Assembly (NCBI RefSeq): GCF_011694515.1
Contig: NZ_CP050192.1
Coordinates: 914,448-978,447 of the forward strand
Length of the DNA stretch: 64,000 nt
Source: Mycobacterium sp. DL592
GTDB taxonomy: Bacteria; Actinomycetota; Actinomycetes; Mycobacteriales; Mycobacteriaceae
Direction: 5' to 3'
Below the pieces are notes generated by a model, which was not told where the DNA came from, did not search any database, and was given only the letters and a program-made list of their open reading frames with translations. This document shows, in pieces, positions 51,849-62,415 of this stretch. The first letter of the stretch is position 1. Each line of letters starts with the position of its first letter. The position numbers were made by a program, and so were the translations under genes.

Positions 51849-53342
51849 CTACTTCTTCTCCCGCCACACCCGTTCGAACGGCAATCGCCAACTGTTCGGG
51901 GCGATCAGCTGGTGAATGGCATTGGGGCCCCAGGTGTCCTGGGCGTACATCTTGACCGCGGGCGGATCCTCCAGCAGGTCCGCCGAACGCTCCCACAGTG
52001 ATTCGATGCCCTCGGCGGTGGTGAACAGCGTGTGGTCGCCGCGCATCGCATCCAGGATCAACCGCTCGTAGGCCTCCAGCACGTCGTCGGAGTAGTCGGT
52101 CTCCTGGGTGGAGAACTGCATCGACAGCTTCTCCAGCTTCATCCCCGGCCCGGGGCGCTTGCCGTAGAACGACAGCGACACCTTCGACGCGTCGGCCAGA
52201 TCGAACGTCAGATGGTCCGGGCCCTGCGAGCCGACCCCCGAGCCGGGCGGGAACATCGTGCGCGGCGCCTCCCGGAAGGCGATCGAGATGATCCGCTGCC
52301 CCTCGGCCATCCGCTTGCCGGTGCGCAGATAGATCGGCACCCCAGCCCAGCGCCAGTTGTCGATCCCGACCTTGAGCGCGATGAACGTCTCGGTGTCGGA
52401 GTCACGGGCCACCCCGTCCTCGTCGCGGTAGCCGGTGTACTGGCCGCGCACCACGTTGGCGGTGTCGATGGGCAGCATGGAGCGGAACACCTTGTTCTTC
52501 TCCTCGCTGATCGCGCGTGGCTCCAGCGCGGTCGGCGGCTCCATCACCACGAACGCCATCACCTGGAACAGGTGGGTGACCACCATGTCCTTGTAGGCGC
52601 CGGTGCTCTCGTAGAAGTTCGCCCGATGATCCAGGCCGAGCTTCTCGGGGATGTCGATCTGGATGTGGTCAATGAAGTTGCGGTTCCAGATCGGCTCGAA
52701 CAGGCCGTTGGCGAACCGGAACGCCAGGATGTTCTGGGCGGCCTCCTTGCCCAGGAAGTGGTCGATGCGGAAGATCTGCGATTCGCGGAACGTCCGGTGG
52801 ACGAAGTCGTTGAGTTCGATCGCGCTCGCCAGGTCGGTGCCGAACGGCTTCTCCATCACCACCCGGGAGCGGGCGACGAGGTCGGCCTCCTTGAGCATCG
52901 TGATGACGGCCTGGGCGGCCTTGGGCGGCACCGACAGATAGTGCAGCCGCCGGACGGTGGGGCCCAGCGACTCTTCGGCCTTGGCCACCGCGGCGGCCAG
53001 CGCCTCAGGCCCGGCGCTCTGCGGCACGTAGGTCACCCGGCTGGCGAACTCCGCCCACTCCTCGTCGCTGAGCTTGTGGCTGCCGAAGTCGTCGATGGCC
53101 TCGTGGGCGATCGCGCGGAACTCCTCGACGGTGTAGTCCTCCAACGACGTTCCGACCACCTGGATGGACGGTGCCAGCGCCGACTTCACCAGGTACGCCA
53201 TACCGGGCAGCAGCTTGCGCTTGGCGAGGTCGCCGGTGGCTCCGAACAGCACGATCACATGCGGAGCCAGCGGCTCCTGCTCACGGCGGCGGGGCCGGGA
53301 GCCGGGGGAGGGGTAGGCGATCTGCGGTTTGTCTGTGTCCAC
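51849..53342 (-). CDS. zwf: Glucose-6-phosphate dehydrogenase
   Basis: A 497-residue G6PD. FGATGDLAKRKLLPGMAYL binds NADP, the active site motif RIDHFLGKEAAQNIL is complete, and the substrate segment PIYLRTGKRM is present. It catalyses the first oxidative step of the pentose phosphate pathway. The start is GTG 53342. Mycobacteria often carry two zwf genes; which one this is cannot be told here. Confidence 0.95.
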   Translation of the reverse strand: MDTDKPQIAYPSPGSRPRRREQEPLAPHVIVLFGATGDLAKRKLLPGMAYLVKSALAPSIQVVGTSLEDYTVEEFRAIAHEAIDDFGSHKLSDEEWAEFASRVTYVPQSAGPEALAAAVAKAEESLGPTVRRLHYLSVPPKAAQAVITMLKEADLVARSRVVMEKPFGTDLASAIELNDFVHRTFRESQIFRIDHFLGKEAAQNILAFRFANGLFEPIWNRNFIDHIQIDIPEKLGLDHRANFYESTGAYKDMVVTHLFQVMAFVVMEPPTALEPRAISEEKNKVFRSMLPIDTANVVRGQYTGYRDEDGVARDSDTETFIALKVGIDNWRWAGVPIYLRTGKRMAEGQRIISIAFREAPRTMFPPGSGVGSQGPDHLTFDLADASKVSLSFYGKRPGPGMKLEKLSMQFSTQETDYSDDVLEAYERLILDAMRGDHTLFTTAEGIESLWERSADLLEDPPAVKMYAQDTWGPNAIHQLIAPNSWRLPFERVWREKK

Positions 53343-53388
53343 GACCGGATGATTTCACCTGCGTGCCAACGCCGCACGGCTTAGCGCA

Positions 53389-54393
53389 TCAGCCCATGCT
53401 CAGGTGCCGTTGCAGGCGGCGCGCCGCGGTGCTCGACGGCGGCGCGGCGGCGGGCGCCAGCGCGTCGACGAGCCGGGCGCGCACGGCGTCGACGTCGAGG
53501 TGCATGCCGATCGCGACCAGCTCGGTGCGGGTGTCCGACGAGGCGCCGCGGGCGATGTGCACCGACGGGCCGACGACGTTGACCACGACGGTGCGCACCG
53601 CCGAACGCTGCCGCACCGCGACCGTGCCTTTGATCCGGTACACCCCGGCGGGCGGGTTCTCCAGCAGATCGAGCAGTCGCTCGATGTCGACGGCAGCCTC
53701 GGCGGTCACCGTCACCGCATCGGCGTGCACGTGGTGATGGACCGGTTCGTCGACGAATGCGTCCCGGAACGACAGCTGGCCGCTCTCGTCGGTGGCAGCG
53801 GCGACGTCGTAGAGCAGCGCGGGGTCGATGCGGCCCTCGGTGACCCCGACGACGTGGACCCGCGAGTTGCGTTCCCGCACGCGGTCTTCGATGCGCTGCA
53901 GGGTCGCGGCGCGCTCACTCTCGGGAATCTGGTCGAGCTTGTTGACCACCACCAATGTCGCCGCGCCGTAGCGCGCCGGGGCGGCGCCGCCGCAGTCGAC
54001 GGTCTCGAAGTGCCGCGCGGCGTCGACGACGTCGACGACACCGCCGTCGCGCACGCCGCCGATCTCGCTGAACCCGATGATGCGGGCCAGCGCCGCCGGG
54101 TCGGCCAGCCCGCTCGCCTCGACGATGATCGCGTCGAGCCGCAGCCGCGGGTCGGCGAGCCGGGCCAGTGCGGCGTCGAGCTGACCGTCTTCGGGCAGGC
54201 AACAGATGCAGCCGCCGGCGATCGATGCGGGCTCGTCGATCTGACCGCTGATCAACGAGGCGTCGACATTGATTTCGCCGAAGTCGTTGATCACGACACC
54301 GACCCGGGCCCGTGGGGTGCACAGCACGTGGTTGAGCAGTGTCGTCTTGCCGGCGCCGAGATAGCCGGTGAGTGCGATGACCGGAATCGCCAT
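53389..54393 (-). CDS. CobW/COG0523-family metal chaperone GTPase
   Basis: A ~334-residue GTPase from ATG 54393. Walker A is LTGYLGAGKTTLLNH, the CxCC metal site is GGCICCLPE, and the guanine motif is VVNKLDQ. A histidine-rich stretch (VHHHVHAD) precedes the CobW C-terminal domain. This family moves zinc or cobalt to client enzymes. It is separated from zwf by 46 bp. Confidence 0.87.
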   Translation of the reverse strand: MAIPVIALTGYLGAGKTTLLNHVLCTPRARVGVVINDFGEINVDASLISGQIDEPASIAGGCICCLPEDGQLDAALARLADPRLRLDAIIVEASGLADPAALARIIGFSEIGGVRDGGVVDVVDAARHFETVDCGGAAPARYGAATLVVVNKLDQIPESERAATLQRIEDRVRERNSRVHVVGVTEGRIDPALLYDVAAATDESGQLSFRDAFVDEPVHHHVHADAVTVTAEAAVDIERLLDLLENPPAGVYRIKGTVAVRQRSAVRTVVVNVVGPSVHIARGASSDTRTELVAIGMHLDVDAVRARLVDALAPAAAPPSSTAARRLQRHLSMG

Positions 54394-54560
54394 GCCCGCG
54401 AGAGTAACGCGCGGGCCGTAGGCGGCGAAAAGCCACTGTGCGAAGGCACATTTCGCAAACTGTGGTAATCGGCTCGCCAGGGCGCTACAGTCCCAACGAC
54501 AATCCGAGCCTGTCGCGGCGGGGGTGCACCGCACGGTTCTTCAGGGTGGGGGATGCAGTC

Positions 54561-56456
54561 ATGTCCGGTGGTTTCGTGCTGTCCTGGATCGGCCGCGTCA
54601 CGGCCGTGGCAGTGACGGTGCTCGCGGTCGCCGTGACGGGGTACACGCCGGCGAACGCCGCGGTGATGTTCCACCCCAAGCCCGTTCTGCTGCCCACTCC
54701 GTGGACGAAACTCGTCGGGCCCGACAACGCCCTGCCCGACTACCCGCGGCCGCAGATGATGCGAAGCGCGTGGCTCAACCTCAACGGAGTGTGGGGCTAC
54801 ACCGGGCGGTCCGTTCGGGACGCGCTGCCGGCGCCACCGTCCCCGGGCGCGTACCGCGAGCAGATCCTGGTGCCCTATCCGCCGGAGTCGGGGCTGTCCG
54901 GCATCGCCCGCCACGACGACGAGATGTGGTACCGCAAGGTGTTCACGGTGCCCAGCAGCTGGCGGGGCCGCCACGTGCTGCTGCACTTCGGTGCCGTCGA
55001 CCAGATCGCCACCGTGTGGGTCAACGGTCAGCAGGTGGCCCACCACGAAGGCGGCTTCACCGAGTTCAGCGCCGACATCACCCGCGCACTGCAGCGGGCG
55101 GGTTCGCACGAGATCGTGGTGCGCGCCCAGGATCGCAACGAAGCCAACCCGTTTCCGGTCGGCAAGCAGCGCACCACGCCCAAAGGCCTGTTCTACACCG
55201 GCGCCTCGGGTATCTGGCAGACGGTGTGGCTGGAGCCTGTGGGCGCCGCCCACATCGACAAGCTCGACATCACCACCGACCTCACCGGCCTGACCGTCAC
55301 CTCCCGGACGTCGGGCACCACCGACCAACGAGCGGTGGCGATGGTGTCCGAACGCGGGGGACGGGTGGTGGCGATCGCATCCGGGGCAGCGACGGCGCCG
55401 CTGCGCCTGGCGGTGCCGGCGCCGCGCCTGTGGACCCCCGGCGACCCGTACCTCTACAACCTGACGGTGGCACTGGTCAGTCCGGCGGGCAAGGTGCTCG
55501 ACGCGGTGTCCAGCTATGCCGGCCTGCGGACCATCGGAACCGTGCGCGACGCCAAGGGCCGGCCGCGCATCGCCCTCAACGGGGCGATCACCTTCCTGCA
55601 CGGCCCGCTGGACCAGGGTTACTGGCCCGACGGCATCTACACCGCACCCACCGACGACGCACTGAAATCAGACCTGCAGCGCATCAAGGACTTCGGGATG
55701 AACTTCGTGCGCAAGCACGCCAAGGTCGAGCCGGCGCGCTGGTATTACTGGGCCGACACGCTGGGGTTGCTGGTCTGGCAGGACATGCCGTCGCTGGACG
55801 TCTCGCTGGACATCCCGGTCGGTCCGGCACCGGCCCCGGCACCCGCTGCGAAGGCGAACTTCGAGCGGGAACTGCTGGCGATGATCAACCAGTTGCGCAG
55901 CGTCACCTCGATCGTCGGCTGGGTGCCGTTCAACGAGGGCTGGGGTGAGTTCGATACCGCCAGGATCGCCAACCTGGTCAAGGCCGCCGACCCGACCCGC
56001 ATGGTCGACGCCAACAGTGGGGTCAACTGCTGCAAGTCCCGCCGCGACAGCCGCGCCGGTGACATCTACGACGACCACACCTACGTCGGACCCGGACGCA
56101 CGGCGGTGCCCGGGGATCCCCGGGTGCGCGTCGACGGCGAATACGGCGGGCTGGGTCTGACCCTCGAGCGCAACCGGTGGCCGGGCCGGGCGCAGGCCTA
56201 CGAGATGGCCCGCCACCCCGAGAAGCTGACCGACCGCTACGTCGCACTCAGCCTGGCACTGGAAGCGGAGGTCCGCCGCGGCGGGCTCTCCGGTGCCATC
56301 TACACCCAGACCACCGACGTCGAGAACGAGGTCAATGGGCTCCTGAGCTACGACCGCTGGGTGATCAAGATGCCGATACCGGTTGTCGCCGAACGTAATC
56401 GGGCGGTGATCGCCGCGGGCACCCCGGTCACGACCCAGGTGGACGTCCGGCGCTGA
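54561..56456 (+). CDS. Secreted GH2-family glycoside hydrolase
   Basis: A 631-residue protein starting MSGGFVLSWIGRVTAVAVTV, a signal peptide. The order is a sugar-binding jelly roll (AWLNLNGVWGY, VTWVNGQQVAHHEGGFTEF), an immunoglobulin domain and a TIM barrel with catalytic acid/base in VPFNEGWGEFD and probable nucleophile in VDGEYGGLG. Beta-galactosidase, -glucuronidase or -mannosidase activity is possible. The ATG is divergent from the CobW gene. Confidence 0.85.
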   Translation: MSGGFVLSWIGRVTAVAVTVLAVAVTGYTPANAAVMFHPKPVLLPTPWTKLVGPDNALPDYPRPQMMRSAWLNLNGVWGYTGRSVRDALPAPPSPGAYREQILVPYPPESGLSGIARHDDEMWYRKVFTVPSSWRGRHVLLHFGAVDQIATVWVNGQQVAHHEGGFTEFSADITRALQRAGSHEIVVRAQDRNEANPFPVGKQRTTPKGLFYTGASGIWQTVWLEPVGAAHIDKLDITTDLTGLTVTSRTSGTTDQRAVAMVSERGGRVVAIASGAATAPLRLAVPAPRLWTPGDPYLYNLTVALVSPAGKVLDAVSSYAGLRTIGTVRDAKGRPRIALNGAITFLHGPLDQGYWPDGIYTAPTDDALKSDLQRIKDFGMNFVRKHAKVEPARWYYWADTLGLLVWQDMPSLDVSLDIPVGPAPAPAPAAKANFERELLAMINQLRSVTSIVGWVPFNEGWGEFDTARIANLVKAADPTRMVDANSGVNCCKSRRDSRAGDIYDDHTYVGPGRTAVPGDPRVRVDGEYGGLGLTLERNRWPGRAQAYEMARHPEKLTDRYVALSLALEAEVRRGGLSGAIYTQTTDVENEVNGLLSYDRWVIKMPIPVVAERNRAVIAAGTPVTTQVDVRR

Positions 56457-56510
56457 ACCGGCCGGCCGCGTCGGATCACGCTGATCCGAATTCTGGTGCC
56501 GCCGGCCGGT
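56457..56510 (+). terminator. Two-tier hairpin after the GH2 gene
   Basis: An outer 10-bp stem (ACCGGCCGGC and its complement) encloses a perfect 8-bp stem (TCGGATCA-CGC-TGATCCGA) immediately after the stop. Confidence 0.75.
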
Positions 56511-56553
56511 CCGGGGTCTACTGGTCGACCCCGATCCTCAGAGGAGACCCGTG

Positions 56554-56919
56554 ATGTCCGGCTACAACCCCGTCATGCAGAAGGCTCGGTTGGCCGATAT
56601 CGAATCCGACGTGCACGGGCTCATCTCCAAGCGGACCGCCGAGCTCGACGGCGTCTCGGTCACCGAGGTGACCTTCCACGAGGGCGCCCGCTGGTCCAAC
56701 GACCTCAAGGACTATGCCGGCACAGAACTGTGCGAGCTGCCCCACGTCGCCGTGGTGACCAGCGGCGCCCTTGCGATCCGGATGGCCGACGGCTCCGAGG
56801 ACGTCTTCGCCGCCGGGGATGTCATGCTGCTACCGCCGGGGCATGACGCCTGGAGCGTCGGCAATCAGGCGTGCACCTTCATCGAATTCTCCAGGGGCAA
56901 CGACTACTACGGGCAGTAG
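56554..56919 (+). CDS. Cupin-domain protein
   Basis: A ~121-residue single cupin: ELPHVAVVTSGALAIRMADG and DVFAAGDVMLLPPGHDAWSV are the two barrel motifs. It has no signal peptide. It is convergent with ohr. Role unknown. ATG 56554 with a GTG one codon upstream. Confidence 0.75.
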   Translation: MSGYNPVMQKARLADIESDVHGLISKRTAELDGVSVTEVTFHEGARWSNDLKDYAGTELCELPHVAVVTSGALAIRMADGSEDVFAAGDVMLLPPGHDAWSVGNQACTFIEFSRGNDYYGQ

Positions 56920-56924
56920 GCGCC

Positions 56925-57347
56925 TCAGTCGTCGCTGACGGTCAGCGTGACGTCGATGTTGCCGCGGGTGGCGTTGGAGTACGGGCACACCTGGTGAGCC
57001 TTCTCGGCGAGTGCCACCGCGGTCTCGTGGTCGACGTTCGGCAGGGTGATCTCGAGTTCGACGGCGAGGGTGAACCCGCCGGCGTCGTTGTTGCCGAGCG
57101 AAACACGAGCGCCGACTGAGGAATCCGACACATCGGCCTTCTCCTGGCGGGCGACCAGCCGCAGCGCGGAGTGGTAGCAGGCGGCGTACCCGACGGCGAA
57201 CAGCTGCTCGGGGTTGGTGCCCACCCCGGAACCGCCCATCTCCTTGGGGATGCTCAGGGCGACGTCGACCTTGCCGTCGGAGGTGCGGCCGTGCCCGTCG
57301 CGGCCCTCGCCGGTGGCCAGAGCTTCAGCGGTGTAGAGAACGTTCAT
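56925..57347 (-). CDS. ohr: Organic hydroperoxide resistance protein Ohr
   Basis: A 140-residue OsmC/Ohr-family peroxidase. MNVLYTAEALATGEGRDGHG at the start, the peroxidatic Cys in GYAACYHSALRL (about 60) and the resolving Cys in AHQVCPYSNATRG (about 123) are both present. It reduces organic hydroperoxides. It lies 4 bp downstream of the ohrR stop. Confidence 0.93.
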   Translation of the reverse strand: MNVLYTAEALATGEGRDGHGRTSDGKVDVALSIPKEMGGSGVGTNPEQLFAVGYAACYHSALRLVARQEKADVSDSSVGARVSLGNNDAGGFTLAVELEITLPNVDHETAVALAEKAHQVCPYSNATRGNIDVTLTVSDD

Positions 57348-57351
57348 GTCA

Positions 57352-57792
57352 TTACCCTTCTGATTCAGTGGATAGCACTGCCTCGGACAGGCGCAGCACT
57401 GCGTCGCGGAGCGCGACAATCTCGTCGGGGCTCATCTCGGAGACCGTCATCAGCCGCTCGGGTATGCAGGCTGCCTTGTGCCGCAGCCGCTTTCCGGCCG
57501 GCGTCAGCACGACGTCGACACGACGCTCGTCATCGGCGGACCGTTGCCGGGTGAGGTATCCGATGGACTCCAGCCGTTTGAGCAACGGCGACAGAGTGCC
57601 CGAATCGAGGTGTAGCCGCTCGCAGAGCCGGCCGACGTTGGCATGGCCCTCCTCCCACAGCACCAGCAGAACCAGGTACTGCGGATAGGTGAGGTTGAGC
57701 TCAGCCAGCAGCGGCCGATATGCCGCTGTCACTGCGCGAGACGCCGAGTACAGCGCGAAGCACAGTTGATCGTCGAGGCGTGGAGCGGTCAC
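57352..57792 (-). CDS. ohrR: OhrR, MarR-family peroxide-sensing repressor
   Basis: A ~146-residue winged-helix regulator starting at GTG 57792. The sensing cysteine is in LCFALYSASRAV near the N-terminus, and the DNA-binding wing is LDSGTLSPLLKRLESIGYLT with RSADDERRVDVVLT. It represses ohr until oxidised. The palindromic operator immediately upstream supports autoregulation of the ohrR-ohr operon. Confidence 0.9.
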   Translation of the reverse strand: MTAPRLDDQLCFALYSASRAVTAAYRPLLAELNLTYPQYLVLLVLWEEGHANVGRLCERLHLDSGTLSPLLKRLESIGYLTRQRSADDERRVDVVLTPAGKRLRHKAACIPERLMTVSEMSPDEIVALRDAVLRLSEAVLSTESEG

Positions 57793-57800
57793 GGCGACAA

Positions 57801-57835
57801 CTATAGGACACAATTAAGTTGTGCACAACCTATAG
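57801..57835. promoter_or_regulatory. OhrR operator
   Basis: Nested inverted repeats immediately upstream of ohrR: outer CTATAGG/CCTATAG and inner CACAATT-A-AGTTGTG (one mismatch), close to the known TACAATT-AATTGTA OhrR site. Confidence 0.7.
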
Positions 57836-57885
57836 GGTGCGGGAATCGTCGCCGCAGGTCCCGGACGCGGCGTAGCCTTGGGCCT

Positions 57886-59337
57886 ATGTACTTACCGACC
57901 TGGGAGTCCGTCGGCTCACATCCGCTCCCGGACTGGTATGACGACGCCAAACTCGGTGTCTTCCTGCACTGGGGCCTGTACTCGGTCCCCGGGTGGGCGC
58001 CTCAGGTCCCTGACATCCAGCAGCTGCTCAAGGAACGAGGGCCCGCAGAGATGTTGCGGGACAACCCCTATGCCGAGTGGTATCTCAACACCAGCCGGAT
58101 CGAGGGCAGCCCGACCTGGTTTCACCAGCGCGCCACCTACGGACCCGGGGCCACCTACGACGATTTCGTCGAGGCGTTCGACGAGGGCACCGCGACCGCA
58201 GACATGGCGGCCATCGCTGCGACGTGCCGCGACGCCGGCGCGCGCTATGTGGTGCTCACCACCAAACACCACGACGGCTTCTGCCTGTGGCCCACCGAGT
58301 TGGTGCATCCCCGCAAGGGCCACTACCACGCCAAGCGCGACATCGTCGGCGACCTACGTGCGGCCGTGCTCGACGCCGGCCTGCGGATGGGTCTGTACTA
58401 CTCGGGCGGCTACGACTGGCCCTACAACGACGCACTGCTGACCAACCCCGCCGATAGCTTCCTGGCCGTCCCGCACAGTCCCGACTACGTCCGCTACGCC
58501 ACGGCACACGTCCGTGACCTCATCGACCGCTACCAGCCGTCGGTGCTGTGGAACGACATCGGCTGGCCCGCCGGGGGCGACCTCGCCGCGCTGTTCGCCG
58601 AGTACTACAACGCGGTGCCCGACGGGGTGATCAACGACCGCTGGATCGAGCCGCCCGCCCACCGTGGCGCCGTCACCGACACGATTGCCCGCATCGGCGG
58701 CACTCTGGTGCAACGGTTCTGGTCGGTCATCCCGGAGCAGCGCAAGTCGCTGACCTTCCCGGCGAGCCACCACTACGACATCCGTACCCCCGAGTATGCG
58801 CAGTTCGACACGGTCCAGGACAAGAAGTGGGAGTCCACCCGCGGCGTCGGACATTCCTTCGGGGCCAACCGCAATGAGCGTCCTGAGGACATCGTCACGG
58901 CCACCGAGCTGGTCCGCTCCTTCGTCGACATCGTCGCGAAGAACGGCAACCTGCTGATCGGCATCGGGCCCGACCAGTACGGCAGGTTCCCTGCCGAGCA
59001 GCTCGCACCGCTGCGCGGGCTGGGGCAGTGGCTGGCCGTCAACTGCGAGGCTGTCTTCGGCACCCGGCCGTGTCATCTCGCGCAGACCACCACCACCGAG
59101 GGCGGCGCGGTGCGGTTCACCCAGCGCGACGGGGCCGTGTACGCGATCCTGCTGGACGTGTCCGCGCGCGAGTTCGGCATCCGCGGCGTCGCGGCCACCG
59201 AGGTGCGGATGCTGGGCCTCGAGGAGCCGATCGAGGCCTCCACGACCGACGGCATGCTGGCAGTGCGACTACCCGAACGTATGCCGATGTCACCGGCTTA
59301 CGTGCTGAGCCTCGGTTCCGGGGCCCGCAGCGTCTAG
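57886..59337 (+). CDS. Alpha-L-fucosidase (GH29)
   Basis: A 483-residue cytoplasmic GH29 enzyme from ATG 57886. [20 protein letters not shown] at the start, [14 protein letters not shown] and LWNDIGWP (nucleophile region) are GH29 signatures. No signal peptide. It is divergent from ohrR and convergent with the ABC ATPase gene. Confidence 0.88.
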   Translation: MYLPTWESVGSHPLPDWYDDAKLGVFLHWGLYSVPGWAPQVPDIQQLLKERGPAEMLRDNPYAEWYLNTSRIEGSPTWFHQRATYGPGATYDDFVEAFDEGTATADMAAIAATCRDAGARYVVLTTKHHDGFCLWPTELVHPRKGHYHAKRDIVGDLRAAVLDAGLRMGLYYSGGYDWPYNDALLTNPADSFLAVPHSPDYVRYATAHVRDLIDRYQPSVLWNDIGWPAGGDLAALFAEYYNAVPDGVINDRWIEPPAHRGAVTDTIARIGGTLVQRFWSVIPEQRKSLTFPASHHYDIRTPEYAQFDTVQDKKWESTRGVGHSFGANRNERPEDIVTATELVRSFVDIVAKNGNLLIGIGPDQYGRFPAEQLAPLRGLGQWLAVNCEAVFGTRPCHLAQTTTTEGGAVRFTQRDGAVYAILLDVSAREFGIRGVAATEVRMLGLEEPIEASTTDGMLAVRLPERMPMSPAYVLSLGSGARSV

Positions 59338-60107
59338 AGCACCTTCGACAGGAACTCTTGCAGCCGTGGGCTTTTCGGGCTGTCAAACACCTGTTCGGGG
59401 GTGTCGTCCTCGACGATGTTGCCGTCGGCCATGAAGATGACCCGGGAGGCCACCTCGCGGGCGAAGCCCATCTCGTGGGTGACTACCACCATCGTCATGC
59501 CACCGAGGGCGAGCTGGCGCAACACCTCCAGCACGTCACCGACCATCTCCGGGTCGAGCGCGCTGGTCGCCTCGTCGAACAACATGATCGAGGGGTCCAT
59601 CGCCAGCGCCCGGGCGATCGCCACCCGCTGCTTCTGCCCGCCGGACAGTGTGGCCGGTTTGACGTTGGCCTTCTCGGCCAGGCCGACCTGACCGAGCAGC
59701 TGCATCGCCTTCTTCTCCGCGGCGGCCTTGTCCATCTTCTTGGTCACCAGCGGTGCCAGGGTGACGTTCTGCAGCACCGTCATGTGCGGGAACAGGTTGA
59801 AGTGCTGGAACACCATGCCGATGTGCTGACGCACCTTGTCCAGGTCGACCTTGGGATCAGTGAGGTCGAAGTGGTCGACCACCACCTTGCCCGCGGTGAT
59901 GTCCTCCAGCTTGTTGAGGCAGCGCAGGAACGTCGACTTACCTGAGCCCGACGGCCCGATGACGCACACCACCTCGCCCTGTTTGATGTCGGTGGTGATG
60001 CCGTCGAGCACCACCAACTCACCGAACGACTTCTTGAGGTTTTCGATCTGAATCTTCACGGTGCCTGCCGGTTCGGCGGCGGCGGCCTCGGGAACGAGCT
60101 CGGTCAT
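59334..60107 (-). CDS. glnQ: Polar amino-acid ABC transporter ATPase (GlnQ type)
   Basis: A ~257-residue ABC ATPase. Walker A is [13 protein letters not shown], the signature is [15 protein letters not shown] and Walker B is [11 protein letters not shown]. GlnQ-type features are [12 protein letters not shown] and the His of VVTHEMGFA. It overlaps the fused permease gene by four bases and is translated with it. Confidence 0.9.
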   Translation of the reverse strand: MTELVPEAAAAEPAGTVKIQIENLKKSFGELVVLDGITTDIKQGEVVCVIGPSGSGKSTFLRCLNKLEDITAGKVVVDHFDLTDPKVDLDKVRQHIGMVFQHFNLFPHMTVLQNVTLAPLVTKKMDKAAAEKKAMQLLGQVGLAEKANVKPATLSGGQKQRVAIARALAMDPSIMLFDEATSALDPEMVGDVLEVLRQLALGGMTMVVVTHEMGFAREVASRVIFMADGNIVEDDTPEQVFDSPKSPRLQEFLSKVL

Positions 60108-61582
60108 TTCACGATCCTTTTCTCGAGGCGATCCGAGAGTTTGGTCAACGCCATGATGACGATGAAGTAGATGATGCCGATGATCAGCCACATCTCGAAC
60201 GACTTGTAGTTGCCCGCGATGATGATCCGCCCGGTCTGGGTCAACTCCGCGATGCCGATCACCGACAGGATCGAGGTGTCCTTCAGCGTGATCACGAACT
60301 GGTTGATGTAGGACGGAATCATGGTCCGGATCGCCTGCGGCAGAATCACTTTCCGCATCGTCGGCAGATAGCCGATGCCGAGACTGCGAGCGGCCTCCAT
60401 CTGGCCTTTGTCCACCGATTGGATACCGCCACGCACGATCTCGGTCATGTAGGCACCGGCGTTGAGCGACAGCGTAATGATGCCCGCCGTCAGCGCACTC
60501 ATCTGGAACCCGAGCGCCGAGGGAATGCCGAAGTAGATGAAGAACGCCTGCACCAGCAGAGGTGTGCCGCGGAAGACGTCGACGAACGTGGTGCCGATCG
60601 CCCGCAGCCAGATCGCCCGCGACACTCGGAACAGGCCGAAGATGATCCCGAGCACCAGGGCGATCGCGATCGAGACGACCGTCAGGATGACGGTCATCTT
60701 CAGCCCCTGCAGCAGCAAGGGGTAGGTGCTCTTGATCAGGCCGAGGTACGAGGTGTCGTCGGTGTTGGCCTTCTCGCTGAGGTAGGTGTTGACGATCTGG
60801 TCGTAGCGGCCGGACTTCTTGAGGTTGTCCAGCCCGGCGTTGAACTTTTTGAGCAGGTCAGCGTTGCGCCCCTTGTTCACGGCGAACCCGTAACCGGTGG
60901 GGTCCTGCTTGGGCCCCACGGTCTTGAACCCGCTGCCCTGCGCGATGTTGTACAGCAGCACCGGATAGTCCTCGAATACGGCCTGCGAGTTGCCGGTCTT
61001 CACCTCGTCGAACATCGAGGACGAGTCCGCGAACGAGACGACCTGGAAGCCGTACTTGTCCTTGATGGAATTGGCGAACGTCGCACCCTGGGTGCCGTTC
61101 TTGACCGCCACCTTCTTGCCGCGCAGATCGTCATAGGACTTGATGTCGTCGTTGGTCTTCAGCACCGCCATCTGGATGCCGGACTCGAAGTAGGGCTCGG
61201 AGAAGTCGAACACCTGCTTGCGCTTGTCGGTGATGGACATGCCGGCGATAACGCCGTCGACCTGATTGGCTTGGACGGCTTGCAGTGCGGCGTCGAAGCC
61301 CAGAGGCTTGATGTCGACCTTGAACTTCTGATCCTCGGCGATGGCGCGGATGAGGTCCATGTCGATGCCGACGAAATTGCCCTGCTTGTCCTGGAATTCG
61401 AAGGGCGCGAAGGTGGTGTCGGTGGCGATCAGATACGTCTCGCCGTCGGCCGCTGCCCTTCCGGGCGTGAGCAGTGCGGTACCGGCCACGGTGACGAACA
61501 GGGCTGCCGCCAGCGCGATGAGAGCGCGGGCCCGGCTCGCTCGACATCGACTCAGGCTGCGCCGTAACCTTGCGGCTCCCAT
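60104..61582 (-). CDS. Fused substrate-binding protein/permease of the amino-acid ABC transporter
   Basis: A 492-residue fusion. After a signal peptide, the first ~225 residues are a polar amino-acid binding protein ([20 protein letters not shown]); the rest is a five-helix permease with the conserved [22 protein letters not shown] EAA loop ([20 protein letters not shown]). Glutamine or glutamate is the likely ligand. Such SBP-permease fusions are known in this family. Confidence 0.9.
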   Translation of the reverse strand: MGAARLRRSLSRCRASRARALIALAAALFVTVAGTALLTPGRAAADGETYLIATDTTFAPFEFQDKQGNFVGIDMDLIRAIAEDQKFKVDIKPLGFDAALQAVQANQVDGVIAGMSITDKRKQVFDFSEPYFESGIQMAVLKTNDDIKSYDDLRGKKVAVKNGTQGATFANSIKDKYGFQVVSFADSSSMFDEVKTGNSQAVFEDYPVLLYNIAQGSGFKTVGPKQDPTGYGFAVNKGRNADLLKKFNAGLDNLKKSGRYDQIVNTYLSEKANTDDTSYLGLIKSTYPLLLQGLKMTVILTVVSIAIALVLGIIFGLFRVSRAIWLRAIGTTFVDVFRGTPLLVQAFFIYFGIPSALGFQMSALTAGIITLSLNAGAYMTEIVRGGIQSVDKGQMEAARSLGIGYLPTMRKVILPQAIRTMIPSYINQFVITLKDTSILSVIGIAELTQTGRIIIAGNYKSFEMWLIIGIIYFIVIMALTKLSDRLEKRIVK

Positions 61583-61697
61583 GTGTTGGCCTCCCTGCGT
61601 GTGCGTGTTTAGGCGCAGTTCACGCTAGTGGCCTGGCGGTGCTCCTGCTGTGCAACTGCGACACTCACCCGATCTACGGGAGCGTCAATAACTGGGG

Positions 61698-62411
61698 TCA
61701 GCCTTGACCGACGACGTTGTCGAAGCCGGACTTGTCCACGGTGGGCGAGCCGGAGCGATAGGTGACCTTGTTCTCGATTCCGGACGCGTTGATGACATCG
61801 GTGGATTCGACGGTCACGGTGTTGTTCATCCCGGAGACCTCCACCCGGGTGCAGTGCCCGGTGATCACCACGGTGTTCTCCACCCCGCTGATCGACACCG
61901 GGTTGTCACTGCACGCGATGGTCTTGTTCTCCTGGATGCCCGAGACATTGACGGTCGCCCCGGGTGCCGCGGTCTCGACGGTGCCGGCCGTGGTGGGGGC
62001 TCCAGGCTTTTCGGGTTCGGCGGTCGGACTGGGGTTTTCCGGCCGGGTGGTCGGGCTGAACGGCCCCCCACCCCCGGAGATGCGCGGCGTCGTCGGCGTC
62101 GACGTGACCGTCTTGGTCGCGAACATCGAGGTCATTGCGATGACGCCGCCACCGATCACAAGGCCAACCACCAAGAGCCCCAACACAATCCAGCCGACCT
62201 TCATCCCGGCCGACGACGGCGGCTGCACGGGAGGAGTCGGGATCGGCGGGCCGTAATACCCCGGCGGCGGAGGCGGCGGCATCGGCGGGGGCGCCCACGC
62301 GGGGGGCTGCTGACCCATCGGCGTGGTGCCCAGTTCCACCGGGCCCGCCCCGCCGGTCAACGGGCGCTCGAGTTCCTGAATCCGCTTCTCGGGATCGTCT
62401 TCGGGGTTCAT
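61698..62411 (-). CDS. DUF3060 single-span protein
   Basis: A 237-residue protein with a Pro-rich cytoplasmic N-terminus (PPMPPPPPPGYYGPPIPTPP), one helix (VGWIVLGLLVVGLVIGGGVI), a Ser/Pro linker and a C-terminal beta-rich repeat domain (SGVENTVVITGHC, SGMNNTVTVES, SGIENKVTYRS). The DUF3060 domain is widespread in mycobacterial envelope proteins. Function unknown. Confidence 0.8.
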   Translation of the reverse strand: MNPEDDPEKRIQELERPLTGGAGPVELGTTPMGQQPPAWAPPPMPPPPPPGYYGPPIPTPPVQPPSSAGMKVGWIVLGLLVVGLVIGGGVIAMTSMFATKTVTSTPTTPRISGGGGPFSPTTRPENPSPTAEPEKPGAPTTAGTVETAAPGATVNVSGIQENKTIACSDNPVSISGVENTVVITGHCTRVEVSGMNNTVTVESTDVINASGIENKVTYRSGSPTVDKSGFDNVVGQG

Positions 62412-62415
62412 GGCC